A DNA stretch of 64,000 nt, from contig JAQISU010000134.1 of NCBI GenBank assembly GCA_029339505.1, positions 1,786,001-1,850,000 of the forward strand. Reading direction: 5' to 3'. Below the pieces are notes generated by a model. That model was not told the origin of the DNA, ran no database searches, and was given only the letters and a program-made list of their open reading frames with translations. Of the stretch, positions 51,516-64,000 are shown piece after piece. The position numbers and the translations under genes are program-made. Every line of letters starts with the position of its first letter. Position 1 is the first letter of the stretch. The stretch comes from Unio delphinus. Taxonomy: Eukaryota > Mollusca > Bivalvia > Unionida > Unionidae.

Positions 51516-53023
51516 AGAAAAAGAAATAATGATAAGGATAGTTATAATCTGTTCAAAGAAGGTCAAACAATTAGCGTCAGCTAGAAAATGTTGATGATGA
51601 TGGTGGTAGTAGTGGTGGTGGTGGTGACAAAAACGATGCTGTTGCTGAGGTGTAAACAAAAACATTTTAGTGAAAACTGCATATAATTATCTAATAAGCA
51701 GAGTTTTTTTTTTTTTAAATCATGTTGACGAGGAGAAGTGGCGATACCATTTTCAACAAAATCGGATGTAGCGGTCATATATGATGTCCACATAGGACTA
51801 ATTGATTATTGGTGCGGAATATGTGTTCAGTGCGATGCGAGTCCAGCAAGTAGTTTAATAGTAGCGATAACAAACGTATGCAAACGAAATGGAAGACGGA
51901 CGGACGGATGGACCGATATCATATACTTTTCTGGACATAACAACAACTAGTGAAACATTCATCACCAGAATGCAAGTGAAAGGCTGAGTATGAAATGAAA
52001 AAAAAAGTAACAGCTTGCCATTTTTTTATGGACTATGTTTGTAAATCATTTTCTCATCGACATTAAGCATCCTATTCAGTTTAAAAAGTATATGCGTCAG
52101 TTTGGTCACGTGATTTAGAAAAATCTCGCCCATATTTGGGCGTAGATCAAGTGACAAGCCATTTCGACGTCATCTTCACCAAAATTGTCTGCATGTTGAA
52201 TATGTCGGTCATCGTAAGGGGGGGGGGGGGCCCACACCCAATTTATTTCTGTATATCATATTTATTATTTATATCCAAACTGTGAACAAGTATGACAACC
52301 TCTTTGCATCATAGTTGAACAGGTTTAATTGGCTTTCGTGATAGGTCATTTCCGTACTTGACTTTTGTGTGCTGCATATACAATGTCCTTAGGAATAATG
52401 TGATCACAATCATTTCGAGATAATAGCAATTCCAATATAATAAGATGGACATTTATATGCACCTACCCACCTAATGATTAATCTACATGAAGCTGAATAC
52501 CACTTGCATGCATGCCGGGGCAAAGAGAAATACAACGGACAACACACTTCAGAGATTCAGACATAACGAACTAAAAACTTGCTAAGTATAGGTTAAAAAA
52601 CAAAAGAAGAAAGCAAAACATCAAAAAGAAAACAAAATAGCAAGTGACTTTGACCAACGAAGTTAGATGGATACATATGTTAATGATGTACAAAAATATT
52701 TAGACATTTTTGTTTCCCATCTGAAACAAACGGGACAAGCACAAACACGTCGACTAAAGGCAGGTAAACCTTTGCCACAAAGTGCCGATCACGAAATACA
52801 GAATCGCGTTTCTTCTTGGAGTTTCTTCCCTTGAAGATGTTACCCAGAATTCCATTGAGGCGGGTGCGCCCGGGACTGTTTTTATACATGTAGGCATGCA
52901 GCAATGTTGTTATTTGGATAGTACACTATGACTATCTCCGGAAGTTTGTGATGATTAGTGCAGAACAAGTTTTGTAGAGAAAATGTTTGACTGAATACGG
53001 GAACAAGAAACAAGCTGCACAAA
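51516..53023. other. Upstream region of the C2-domain gene
   Basis: Holds a GTGGTGGTG run (51600-51630), a G9-10 run at 52219 and no convincing coding frame. The last ~140 bp before 53024 would be promoter and 5' UTR of the C2-domain gene; no TATA box is evident. Confidence 0.35.
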
Positions 53024-53289
53024 ATGTCGCTAAAGGTTGAAGTAATTAACGCAACAAATGTTCCAAATGTGGAAAAAGTTGGTGAAAGTGACCCATACAC
53101 GACCATTATATATCAAGGTAAGTTGAGTTGTCGGGGTGGGGTGTGGCAAATGGGTGAGGCAAATAATTTGCATCTTAAAAAAACTTAACTTCACTGTGAT
53201 ATCACTTTTTACTCTCCTACTTTTTTTGAACAGGGCAGTCTAAGAAGACAGAAGTTAAGAAGTCAGATTTAAATCCTGTATGGAACGAG
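53024..53289 (+). CDS. C2-domain protein, ferlin-like (first two exons)
   Basis: Exon 1 is 53024-53117 (ATG; MSLKVEVINATNVPNVEKVG then ESDPYTTIIYQ) with donor CAAG/GTAAGT. Exon 2 is 53234-53289 after ACAG, reading QSKKTEVKKSDLNPVWNE, with donor GAG/GTAAGA. The ~50 residues are the first half of a C2 domain at the very N-terminus: the loop-1 Asp (SDPY) and the KxxxLNPVWNE motif are present. Starting with a C2A domain and this exon layout suits ferlins (dysferlin/otoferlin/myoferlin), membrane-anchored Ca-dependent fusion proteins. Synaptotagmin-like or MCTP proteins are less likely. The next exon (expected to begin near GFEWDL) is not found before 64000, so intron 2 exceeds 10 kb. Confidence 0.65.
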
Positions 53290-56145
53290 GTAAGAAAATG
53301 TTTTTTTTTGGCAAGGTCGGACACATTTATTGCCGTAAATATTATAATGATTTGGACATTAAACATAGGTGGTAAAAGATCACTATTATTACATGCCTAT
53401 GCATTTATTACAAACTTTGCAGTCTAGTTTTTTTTAAATAAGTATACTTTTGTTAAAATATTGTTACTGGCTTTAACAGTGTTTGTCTATGTTGTGGAGA
53501 ACATAAGACTTATAATAAGTGACTAATTTTGGCAAAACCCATCGCTTTTTACAAACGATATTCAGTTAATATTAGACCCACTGGGTTGCTTTTATTAAAA
53601 AAAATGTAATATTTAAGAATTTATATTGACATAGCCTTTAAAGAGTTGGAAATGAATTTTTAACTGCTTTTCTGTTTTTAAATTATTATTTGACTTGAGT
53701 GTTATATAGACTTGAATGCTTACCAAAAGTGCATAAAAGCTCCAACCTATTTATTTCTATCACTGAAGTAAAAAAAAATAATAGAGCAGAATATTGTAAA
53801 ACAAAATGCCATTTAAAATATTTTACTAATAGTGAGTGAACTTGACTTTGGAAATAGTATTACGCTGATTTTTCTGATTTTCCAAGTGCAATGATTGTTT
53901 AGGATTACTTTGTGGTTTGTATTGCTTAAATATGAAATGAAAAAAAGTAATTTGGATGTGGTCATTTTCTTTTTCTTTCACTGTTTGGAAAAATGATTGA
54001 TTTGAAGTGGAATTAGACACAAGTTGATAAATAGATATTGAAGAGAAAGCGCAATCTCTTCCATATTCTTTCTAGCAGCACACAAAGTTAAAGCATGGCA
54101 AGGTAAAGGCATCAAGAATTGTAAAAGTAATAATTTCAGAAACAAGCATAATTATCACTGGTTAATCAACTGCCTTAATGTATCATTAGTTTTTATACTA
54201 CTAAATATTTTACAGTGAATGAGCATTATCAATCTGACAGTATATACTGGTGACAAAACAATATTTGTAAGGTTCAACATTTTTGCAAGGCTATCCCCAC
54301 CCTTATAGCTAGATGGACTGCAAATATTAGTGCATGGACTAGTTTTCCTAAAGAAAGCAATCATGGACAGCAGCTTTCAAAATCCTTTGGGGAATCTGGA
54401 TTGTTTTTGGTCAGAGGTCAAGGTCACTGATGAAAAGAAGTTTCTTTTTCCATACAGTGAAGCAAGGTCTTTTTGACAAACACATTTGTGGATGGTTTGA
54501 TCTTAGAAAAGGGAAGAAACCTCTTATTGTTTGGATGTAATTGTAATTGTGATTGATAAAACGGAAAATGGTTTCTGCACAATGCTAATTAGTTCTGCAT
54601 TACACGCTTGGACTAACTAATATGGATGTTATACATTGTGGATAAGTAAATAACCTATACATTTATTTTCAAAAGATCAAACATCAAAGTCATTTTGACT
54701 TTAAGAAGACAAATTTGATTTGCATAATGACTTTAGCTAGAGACCATGGGTTATGTACAGTAGCTATTGTTTGAGAACAAAAGTGCTCAAAATTGATGTT
54801 GGCAAGCTAGAATTTTGCTAATTACATTTAGTAAGTTGCTTGGCTTGTTGAAAAAAATAAATGAGAAGTTTCTTTTGTAGCAATAGTTAAGTTGACATTG
54901 AAAAATGCCTTATTTTTGAGGGTTGAAAATGTTTTAATTTTGCTTGAAATGAATGAGTTCCTTGACAAAATATTTTTGGTGACTTGTTCTTTATGATATT
55001 AAAGAAACCTTTTTAGATTTTGGGTCTAACTGTCAGTGTATAATGTTATTGTAATGATATAATAGTAATTATTATGTTGAGTTAAGACAGTGAACCTTGA
55101 CCTGAGATCAAGGTCATGTCAAAGGTATGGAGATGAATGATCATTGATGTCCCATTAGTGATACACATACCAAGAGGACCAGTGAAGAAGTATATTAAGA
55201 CTTCTATAAACTGAAAAGTGTTTTGACGCAAAGATGTTCATTTTATAGATGTCATGTGACCAGAATTGAGTTGCTAAATTAGTATCTGTAATTTATTTTG
55301 TTTAGGAAATTGTATGGTTTTCTTGAACCTTGTTGCCAGTCCAGCCCCATGCCAGAACTTTTAGCTGTAGTCATTTAGGTTTCATTGGAAATACAAGTTG
55401 GACAGTTTTGATGGTGACTTTAATTATGCTACCATGTTGGCACAGTTGAGTTGACAGTCATAAGCTCTGGAGTATAATGATTGTCATCATTGTGTGTACA
55501 ATGGTAAAGGAGCTACAGGGACAGATTCTGATGTCTACATTTACATTTATAGATACAAATAGCTTTGCAAGAACTAAAGTATATAGCTAGTCTTCAGAGG
55601 AATGTGGATTAGAGGGGGCTGTTATGGAAGCGTCACTACAATATATGGCTCAAAATGTGCCCCAGAAAATGTGTATAATGTGGATTCTTCCAGTAAGAAA
55701 ATCAGATTTGTTTCTCCCAGTAATTTAACCCCCATAAAACAGTAGAGTATAGTGTTGCAAGCAGAATGTTGATAATGCCGACAAATGATGATAAAATGCC
55801 ATGCATAGTTTAGATTACATTCATTGTTTTCGCTCTGTATCTTGTAATTAGATTGAAAAGTGGCATGTGGGCAGTACTGTAATTGTGTATCAGGAGCTAC
55901 AGTAAAATTGGTCTTCCTAGCCAAATTAGACCACAATTGACACAATCATTTTGTTCATGCTTAATTTCTCTCCTATGAAAGGTAGATATAAAGCCATTAT
56001 GATACATGTATAACCATATTTAGACAATGAATCACTGAATTTTGGCATAACAATTCATCTGTCTATATAAAAAAAAGTAGTTGACTTCTAACTTCAGAGG
56101 ATGAAAAACATCTACTATTTAAATTACCCCTCCAAACTTTAAGGA
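53290..56145. other. Presumed long intron of the C2-domain gene
   Basis: AT-rich, no exon or repeat family recognised. Confidence 0.35.
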
Positions 56146-56146
56146 T

Positions 56147-56400
56147 TTTGTTGTTGATGTTGGGTTTTACACCATATTTCATCATAAAATAGGTTATACA
56201 CAGTGACCAGTATAAATAGTGGTTGAAGAACCGGGGGAAAACCCTGGAAAGAGCCATTGACCCATGACAAGCTACTGGTAAGCTTTATTCACATAACCAC
56301 AATGGTCAAACAAAGAATCTAATCCATGTAGACATGTGTGATGGCAATTATCTATAACGGTGATCGCTTTAGACCACGCGCTTTAGACCACGCGGGGCCC
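56147..56400 (-). repeat. tRNA-derived SINE, copy 5
   Basis: TTGTTGTTGATGTTGGGTTT, diverged body, then the head with GCTTTAGACCACGCG present twice (a 16-bp duplication at the head end). Confidence 0.75.
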
Positions 56401-58040
56401 CTTCAGGATTTTGTAACATAACCATCTATAGTCTGTGCTGAGTATATTGTCTGAGCTAAACTTGACAGAAAAGGTCAGATTTATTTGAAATGCCAACCAA
56501 GTTTTAATATTACAAATATATAAATTGTGAATTAGTGTGATGTGATATTATTTTATATTAAAAAACAACACATTTTGGCATAATACCCTTGGATCTCATG
56601 TAGTGGATATCTATTTAATCTGTGTAGAAATTTTGCTTATTCAAGCAGGTAGAGTTTTTCCACATCAAGGAACTGTAATTAGTTGCAATAGGTCACATAC
56701 CTGTATTTAGGATGTGCTGTACTTGAACCTTTTGCTATCAGAATTATTACTGTACATACCTCATGTGGCAATGAAAATCCTACATAAACGTGTTCCACAT
56801 CAGTGCCCATGCTTGTTGATAAAAGGACTTATGTTATATATTCATCACATTAACTTTCTGACAGCTAGGCTTCTTATTGAATCATCAGAGAAGATGATGA
56901 ACTTGCAGTTTTTTCTTTCATGAAATACATCATAATATTATTTTCTTATGACATGCTTCACCATGATGAGATCATATCAAACTGTTGATTAAAAATTAAT
57001 TATTACCAGAAGCTTTTTTTTTTAGTGATATGACCTCCTCCTCCAATCTATATGTATGGCCTTGTTGCGCGCACACACACACACTTGCTTACTTTGGGTC
57101 TTGTTGGTCATTTTTGCCTCAATTCTCTAGTTTAATACAAGCTGTACTTGAAAAGAAGAAAACAAAATGTTTAACAAGTCATGAAAAAAAGAAAAAATTG
57201 GATCTACCTAATTAATTATATTGGAAAATGTGTAATTTCTTTGTCAGAAGTTGCTGCTGGTTTCGTAAATGCATATTGACTTTGGGATTAATACAATACA
57301 TTAGTTTTGTTTTGGAACTCTTTTGAAGACGTGGATTGCGTCAATATGTTGTATAAGGAAATTCAAGCCTATTGGAATCAATTTGGAACATTATTTATTT
57401 TTTGGATTTGTGATTGGACATCAGGGATGATTTACGATTTTATTCACAATACTGTAAGTGTTTCATAAATTTCACTCTGCATGTTGAGAAATAAATAATT
57501 CATCTATGTTAAATTGTTGATTTCATTTCTTTCTGTTTCATAATTTATGACCTAGAGCTGTAACATGTAACAAATCTTTATTCTGATCTTAAAATATTTA
57601 ATGTAAAGCATTGTTACTCCTCATTACCATCAGAAGTTTGTCTTTATACAGTTTCTCTTTTTATGTTGTTCATAATTGTAGTCTGATATGTTTAACCTGA
57701 GTGTTGCATTACACTATTGTTAAGTGTGAGCAATGTACAGTTCAGTTATTATTCAAGTCACCCAGGTTCCCAGCCTACTTTTGCAGTGACCAAAAAAACA
57801 AACTTTTGAGCTTCACAACCCTGTTTCTGCATTTTTATAAGATTTAGGACCCCAAAAAAGTCCTTATGATCTGCCATGACCCTCCAGAATGTCCTTGTGA
57901 CTCAAGGGTTTGCTAACCACTGCTTTAAAGAAACGTAGAATGCAATACTTATAGATCTAATATTGTTTCTACCTTAAAAGTTAAATATTTTGAACATTTT
58001 TTATGTTTTCCAATTTCATGGTTTTTGTTTTTCTGTTGTC
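56401..58040. other. Unassigned intron stretch
   Basis: No exon recognised. A (CA)n-like run lies at 57068-57084. Confidence 0.3.
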
Positions 58041-58130
58041 ATATCATTATTGATGTAAAGTGCTTAGAGCTTCAAATGATTAGGCTATAAAAAGTTTTCA
58101 TTATTTTTTTATTATTACATGTATTAATAC
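58040..58130 (+). repeat. LINE 3' tail
   Basis: GTGCTTAGAGCTTCAAATGA followed by an AT-rich ATTATT tail; same as the LINE end at ~37900. Confidence 0.5.
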
Positions 58131-59182
58131 CTATCAAACATTAGACAAAAATAAATAAAAATGCATAAGTGTTTCTGAATGAACTATCTTTTGGTCGGTC
58201 TTTCCTTTTTTATCCTACTCATCACTTGTATACGACTGCCAATTTTTGGTCAGACTTAAAAGCCATCATCTACCAGATCTAATCCCTTAATTACTTTTAT
58301 ACCCATTTTCTTAATTATTTTTTGTAGCTATCTAAATCTCTGGTCACAGCTAATGGGTTTAAGATAGATCGCCAGAAATTTGCCCAGTCACAATGTTGTT
58401 TGTGTAAAGTATTTGCTTCTCTTAAAACTGCCCATGTTTGCTTTGTATTTTCTTATTTTTTTTCTGTTTAACCAGCCTCATGACGAGGTTGGTTTTTCTT
58501 GATTTGTGCCTCAGCTTCACCTATTTTGCTTCAAAGTTATCATATGCTGATCCTCTGTAGCAGTGTGATGTAATGTTTTACATGTAGTGCATACCCTGAA
58601 GCAAATATTCTGTTATATGACTGTAATAAAGGCTTGGAGATAAGTGGTTACACCCTCTTCTGGTTTGTGTTCAGAATTTTTTTGCATAGTTGAGGGTGGG
58701 TGGGAACAGTGATAAAACAATCTTCATTAGGGACACATCTATTGTCTGACGAAGAAACTGTGTGGCTTTCTTGCAGTTGAGCTTGTTCAGCAACTTTTAC
58801 ATTTATTTATTGACAAAGAATCTGTCGGTAAGCTTGACCTGGTGACCATTAAATTTTACTTCCTGAAGTATTTATTTGGCAATGTAATTGATAAAAAGAA
58901 ATCAAGTACAAATTGACATTATATAATGAATTTATTTAAAGAGGATGATACATCTGATTAAGATTCCTTAAATTCCTCATACAGAAAAGCATATTTATAA
59001 TAGTCAACATAGTCTTTTCTTAACTTATTTTAGTGCCATTTTACATTTTTAAAAGACCATACCTATTGATAATTTTTAGCTGGATATTTTGCATTTACAA
59101 GGTGCAGATTTTTCATAAGCTTGGAATGAACAGATTTTGGTAAAATTAGTTTAGTATTCATTTGGATTGACAGGTACCATGT
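58131..59182. other. Unassigned intron stretch
   Basis: Nothing recognised. Confidence 0.3.
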
Positions 59183-59371
59183 AGATGTTTCCTGAAATTT
59201 TGACAGCTTTAGCCTTGTGCCAAGGGGACAGGAAGAGATCCACTGATTTTGTTGTATGAATGATTTGTCATACAACTAGATGTTTCCTGAAATTTTGATA
59301 GCTCTAGCCTTGTGCCAAGGGGACATGAAGAGATCCACTGATTTTATTGTATGAATGATTTGTCATAGAAG
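59183..59371. repeat. 95-bp tandem duplication
   Basis: Two copies starting AGATGTTTCCTGAAATTTTG, about 95% identical. Confidence 0.9.
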
Positions 59372-59566
59372 TGCTCCATTAATATGAGGCCTATGAAAGT
59401 AGAAAAATATCACCACCATTAATTAATAGACAATCTAGCAGCGACTGCTAGCTTTTCTTTCCCTTCCTATGTAAAATTTAAGTTAATGTGAAATCTGGTT
59501 CACAACTGACCTTTGTCAATTACCTCAGTGAAGAAAAATATCCCCAAGATTAATTAATAGACAAGG

Positions 59567-59755
59567 GAGGCCGAGTGGTCTAAAGTGCTCTCCATTCTGC
59601 CAATGTGGGTATGTGAGAAAGCTTGCCAGTAGCTTCTTGTGGGTCGGTTTTTCTTTCCAGGATTTACGTGGCTTCTTTTTCCAACATTAATACTGGCTGC
59701 CATGTATAGCCTATCTTGTGCTGAAAAATGGCATTAAACCCTACAACAACAACAT
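59567..59755 (+). repeat. tRNA-derived SINE, copy 6 (internal deletion)
   Basis: Head GGCCGAGTGGTCTAAAGTGC intact at box A, the box B region deleted, body and (CAA)n tail present. Confidence 0.8.
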
Positions 59756-60519
59756 TAATAGACAAGGTAGCAGCTACTGCAAGCCTTTATTTCCTTATGT
59801 TTCAGTTAATATGAGATCTGGTTCACTTTGTTTGTGCAGGGCCAATCCAGAATCTGTAAGGATCGTAGTTTCCAATCCCCATCCAAACATTTGAATAAAT
59901 TGGAGGATACCCAGTGGATTGCATGCAACTAAATTTCAGGTCACCTTGCCACATACAATACATTTAAAAATATATATGGTTATGTAATGGGATTATCTGA
60001 GTTTGACATAGCAACTTCAGTTACTTAATACTAGGTATATTACATGTAATACTATGCTGTGTTACAAGATCCAGCTGGTATGCCATACTGCTGTGCATTG
60101 GTAATGAGCTGCCTTTTTATGACATTTCTATAAATTTTATATGAATAAAATGGCTATTTAATCTTTTTTTTCTTCACGTTATATTGTAAATAGACCTTAC
60201 AAAATAGGAGAAAATTGTTGTAGAAATTGAGAGGTTTCATGAAGTAAGCTCAGAAACGGATTGAAAATTGAATAAGTAAATGAAATGAATACAGTAGCAG
60301 CAAGATGTTTTTTTTTATTGTGTGGCTATCTATCTAATATGTTTTACCTGTCATGATATTAACTACCTGTATTCTCTGTGTCTATATATCTAATATTTAT
60401 TACCTGTCATAGAGTATTTACATGTACTTCATGTGTGTCAATGGTTATATGTATTTGGGTTGTCCAATATATGAGCTTTGGACAAGATAGATCCATTCTA
60501 CAAATGTTTCATTCTGGTC

Positions 60520-60766
60520 CCCGAGTGGCCGAGTGGTCTAAAGCGCTGTCGGTTACGGACCACTGCCATCTCACCTCTGTCTGCATGTGTTCGAGTCTAA
60601 GATTCGGCAAATGTAGTTATGTGAGAAAGCTTGCCAGTAGCTTCTTGTGGGTCGGTGGTTCTTTCCGGGGGATGTCCGGGTTCTTGCTCCACCATTGATA
60701 CTGGCCGCCATGTATAGCCTATATTGTGCTGAAAAATGGCGTTAAACCATAAAAAACAAAACAAAC
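60520..60766 (+). repeat. tRNA-derived SINE, copy 7
   Basis: CCCCGAGTGGCCGAGTGGTC (box A), GTGTTCGAGTCTA (box B), body and TTAAACC tail without a long (CAA)n. Confidence 0.85.
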
Positions 60767-61339
60767 TGGACCACCAAGTGGTAATGACTTGTACTTTCTG
60801 ATCCTTTATCTTTCTAAAATTTGCTCACTAGCCCCATGAATGAGAGAAAAAATTGCAATATCGCAACTTGCATGAAAAGTTTAAATGCCCTTGCCTTTTA
60901 TCTAATATGTATTACCTGTCATTTGGTATTTACTATGTATATCAGTTTTTATAAAAATATTTGTTGCTATGGTGTTAATCCTGTTGTTGCATTTTATACC
61001 ATTAAACATAATTTAATTGAATTGATAGTAAAAACGACTATTGTAACCACACTTGAGAATGATTTGGCCTTGGATATTAGCTTGCATTTTATGCAGTGCT
61101 TGTCTTTCTAGCTGTCTACATCAGGGTTTATGTCAAAAGTTCCTTTGGTATGTGCCAGAATATTCTTGAGAATGTTAGCTCTGTGATATATAACCATTGT
61201 AAATCTTTTAAATATGTCTTCAAGATGTTTTGAATGATCTGTATTAGCCATACTGGTAAAATACCAGAATATGTTGTCCATTGTCTGTTGGCACATTTTA
61301 TCACTACTCCTAAACTACTTGGAAGATTACCTTGAGTCT
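60767..61339. other. Unassigned intron stretch
   Basis: Nothing recognised. Confidence 0.3.
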
Positions 61340-62260
61340 TTACAAATTACACATCCATTCCTTGTCAAGTTGGTCCTAAATGAAAAAGGTGTTGTTTGGA
61401 TATTCAGTATGGCCAACAGTGACCATCAGGAAATCATGTTATCACTATTATTACTGAATGAATAGTTCTATACAAATATGGTGGTTTTGCTGAAAGACTT
61501 CTTATGTCTAGTTGGTCCTAAATTAAATTGGTACAGTTCTAACATTCAATATGGCCACTACACTAGTCATCATGAAAATTTTGTTATCCCTACTCCTCTT
61601 GAGTAGGTGGTGCTATGAAAACAAAGTTTTAGCTAAGATATTAATCACGACGTCTACAAGTAGCTGGTTCTAAATAAAAATGGTGCCGATCTGATGTCCA
61701 GTATGGCAGTTGTCTTGAAAACCTTATTATAGTCATTCCTCTTGAATGGAATGGATGGCCATATCTATATAGATTTTTATCAAAAGATTTCTTATGGTTT
61801 CAAGCTGATCTTAATTAGTGATACTTACATGACATCCATTATGGCCAACATCTTGAAATGTTGCCATTACAACTCTACTTAAACAGAAAGTCCTTTTGAT
61901 GTGAGGTTTTGACCAGAATTCATAATATTTTATGTTGGTCTTGAATGAAAATGGTGCTTTCTGTAACAAGTCTTAAAAATGTTATTTCTACCCTGAATTG
62001 AAAGTCATATCTTGTAAATATTGATCCACTCCTCTACAAATAGATGACCATATCAATATTATGTTTTCAGCAGTAGACTTTTTATGATACCTACATTAGT
62101 TTGTTCTAATTAAATGGTGCCAGTCATACATCCAGTATGGATACTGTATAATGACTGTCTTAAAAATCTTGTCCCCATGAATGAGTGGTCATTATTACAT
62201 GGGGTTTTCACCAAAAGACTTTCAACGATGTGCACATTTGTTTTGAATGAAAATGGTGCC
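61340..62260. repeat. Old degenerate tandem repeat (~150-170 bp period)
   Basis: Recurring diverged blocks in the same order: TTGGTCCTAAATTAAAT, then a CCAGTATGGC-type block, then CTTGAAAA-TCTTGTTA, then CTCCTCTTGAATG, then a CATATCTATA-type block, then GACTTCTTATG. About five or six copies. No open frame survives across units. Confidence 0.7.
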
Positions 62261-62644
62261 ATGCTGTTATATTAGATGTGTTATAACAGCTGCAGATTTA
62301 AAATCTTGTTATTGCTGAAGAAAGATGGTTTCAATACTTAATAGGTAAAAGGACGAAATGGTCTTTTCTTGAATACCTGGACATTCATTTTGCCAAGTAC
62401 TGTATTTTCCGGCCTATAGGTCGATGCGGAGTATAAGTCGAATTGACGAATTTTGTAAATTTTCCATCCTTCGTCCATATATAAGTCGATTCGGAGTATA
62501 AGACGAGGCCAGGTCAATAACTTGGCTATGTATTTTATACTAGTAACTTCCGGTTGCATGAATATTGATGGTATCGTCATATAATATTCCATATTACCGG
62601 CAATATCCATTGCAACAAGAGCTATGATCATTCCTTCCAGTTGA

Positions 62645-62694
62645 AAGTTTAAACCTACGGTAATTTATTTGAGAAATTTTGTCAAATACAATTA
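62645..62694. repeat. 50-bp direct repeat, copy 1
   Basis: AGTTTAAACCTACGGTAATT and following bases recur at 63848-63896 in the same orientation. Confidence 0.85.
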
Positions 62695-63135
62695 CGGTAC
62701 TTTATTCAGAGAACCATGCATTGGTACATACACGTGTCTAATTTATATATACATGTATAATCTATTGCATGAAAAGAGTATCAACACCGTGTACTCACCA
62801 GCGAATCTTGTAACATACATTGAATCCATAATACAAATATTTCCATCGAAAATATCCACACACGGATGTAAAATATTCAATAATTTTGTCACAGATCATT
62901 ATGTGACTGAATTCAATGAAAAGAAAATAACAATTACGTAACGGGTGTACGTAATGAATGATGAAATAGTACATGTTCGTAGATTAAATAATGGAAGCTA
63001 AAGCACATTTTCCCACACAAGCTGCTAGTCAAAGTTCTTTGAACTTGCCGCCCAGCTATTGCGTCATGTTCTTTTGATGTACTCTAATACGCGGCACGTT
63101 GTGTCAAACCATAGTCTTCTAATTTATCCTCAATA

Positions 63136-63348
63136 TTATTCCATCTTGCTTTGCAGCCACGATTTGTTTTCTTTGGGTTTTTTTGTAGCGCATAATGCAA
63201 CCTTAGCTTTACGCCAATCCCGGACACATTTTTCACTTACACCATATTTCCTGTGAGCAGCCATATTCCCACCATTCTCTTCAGCGAACTTTACAACTTC
63301 CAGCTTAAAAGCCGCCGTGTAAGACTTGCGTGATTTTACGGGAGGCAT
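63136..63348 (-). pseudogene. pogo/Tigger transposase N-terminus (CENP-B-like HTH)
   Basis: ATG at 63346-63348, then MPPVKSRKSYTAAFKLEVVK and YGVSEKCVRDWRKAK, the first helix-turn-helix of Tigger-type transposases. The frame stops at 63136; similarity seems to go on in another frame (ARWNNIEDKLEDYG), so it is frameshifted. No DDE domain is present. Confidence 0.75.
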
Positions 63349-63847
63349 TGTGAGAGAAGTTGTATGATTTGTAAGGGGATATTTATATGAATGGTTATGA
63401 CTGAAAAGATTGATCAAAATATACCGAACTCATTAAAATGTGCCCGTACTAAAGCAATACAAACAATGCCCATGGCTAAATTCATTATTTACATCGAGAG
63501 AAGGGAGTGGGCATCATTTCCTGTTGTACTTAATCCCATTGATATTAAACACGAGTAGCGTAATTGATGCGGATTAATGATAAAGAATAATGGGGTACCG
63601 GCAATATGGTAGCTATAGTATCGGTAGCTAAAGCCAATATCAAGATCGAAACAATTGAGGCAACTGGCTTTGATTGTTGTTGGAAACCAAATACCAATTT
63701 ATCAACAACCGATATAATCAAAGAGAGACACCGAAACGTCAGCTGGTTAAAAATGAATATAGGTGAAGTGTTGACATTACAATTTGCTTTAAAATGAATT
63801 GCAAAACTAAAAATCATGGATCACTGATGATTATCTGATTTTAGTGT

Positions 63848-63896
63848 AGTTTAAACCTACGGTAATTTATTTGAGAAACTTTGTCAAATACAATTA
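63848..63896. repeat. 50-bp direct repeat, copy 2
   Basis: Same as 62645-62694 with one or two differences. The segment between (~1.2 kb, including the transposase relic) may be an insertion or a unit of a tandem array. Confidence 0.85.
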
Positions 63897-64000
63897 GAAA
63901 CATGTGATTTGGGGGATTCAGTAGAATGCATGATATACATTATTTTATAAATAATCATAGAACACTCGAGTTAATATGGATTACATCCCTTTGTAGGATC

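Larger units (their letters stand above)
62395..63900 (-). mobile_element. pogo/Tigger-like DNA transposon, partial
   Basis: The left end TACTGTATTTTCCGGCCTAT with two GGAGTATAAG-CGA-type blocks is the terminal sequence of a common pogo/Tigger group. The transposase N-terminus lies at 63136-63348 on the minus strand. The matching right end is not seen up to ~63900 or in the rest of the window, so the right border is uncertain. Confidence 0.6.

Overview
The window is animal genomic DNA: intron-containing host genes with GT-AG splice sites, long AT/TAA/GT microsatellites, and a dense load of SINEs, LINEs, LTR and DNA transposons. The SINE and LINE types and the two host genes suggest a lophotrochozoan, most likely a mollusc (bivalve). 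This is inference from family recall, not a database result.

Layout. 1-1964 (minus): decayed remains of a Polinton/Maverick virion module, inside an intron or upstream of a host gene. 3192-8514 (plus): the last four exons of a carbohydrate sulfotransferase (CHST15-like) gene, with a ~1.9 kb minisatellite in its last intron. 9092-28140: a Ty3/gypsy element of the Gmr1 type (minus strand, decayed), whose 3' LTR is split by a complete 14,435-bp Polinton at 9672-24106. 28150-30820: a tandemly duplicated segment carrying a THAP-domain relic and a SINE. 31860-33200: CR1/jockey-like LINE relic. 34189-36257: exons of an unrecognised gene with an in-frame stop. 36684-37514: a solo LTR of the same LTR family, inserted in another LINE relic. 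41-51 kb: satellites, a DIRS-like relic, a Ty3/gypsy pol fragment and long tracts with nothing recognisable. 53024-53289: first two exons of a C2-domain (ferlin-like) gene. 53.3-64 kb: its presumed first long intron, with SINEs, an old degenerate satellite and a pogo/Tigger-like DNA transposon at the right edge.

The centre of interest is the Polinton. It has ~317-bp terminal inverted repeats about 98% identical, a 5-bp target duplication (AATAA), and mostly open genes. Left arm: FtsK/HerA packaging ATPase (-), DUF5679 zinc ribbon plus a phospholipase A2 frame (+), RVE integrase (+). Centre (-): a 1221-aa protein-primed-type DNA polymerase B fused to an SF1 helicase, followed by an HNH domain in another frame. 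Right arm (+): Cys-rich protein, NUMOD/HNH homing endonuclease, an unknown ORF, a hairpin-repeat region, a coiled/acidic virion protein, a pVI/pX-like small basic protein, a major capsid protein fused to an adenain-like protease, a fibre-like protein, a 34-aa ORF, a membrane protein and a penton-like jelly-roll protein. Together these supply integration, replication, packaging, capsid assembly and maturation.

Unusual points in it: a capsid-protease fusion; a polymerase-helicase fusion; two reading-frame breaks located in A-runs (one on a textbook -1 slippery heptamer); a 16-20 bp palindrome repeated four times, twice inside unrelated genes where it encodes the same peptide; two tandem hairpins whose stems differ by compensatory changes; and adenain-type cleavage motifs in three putative virion proteins.
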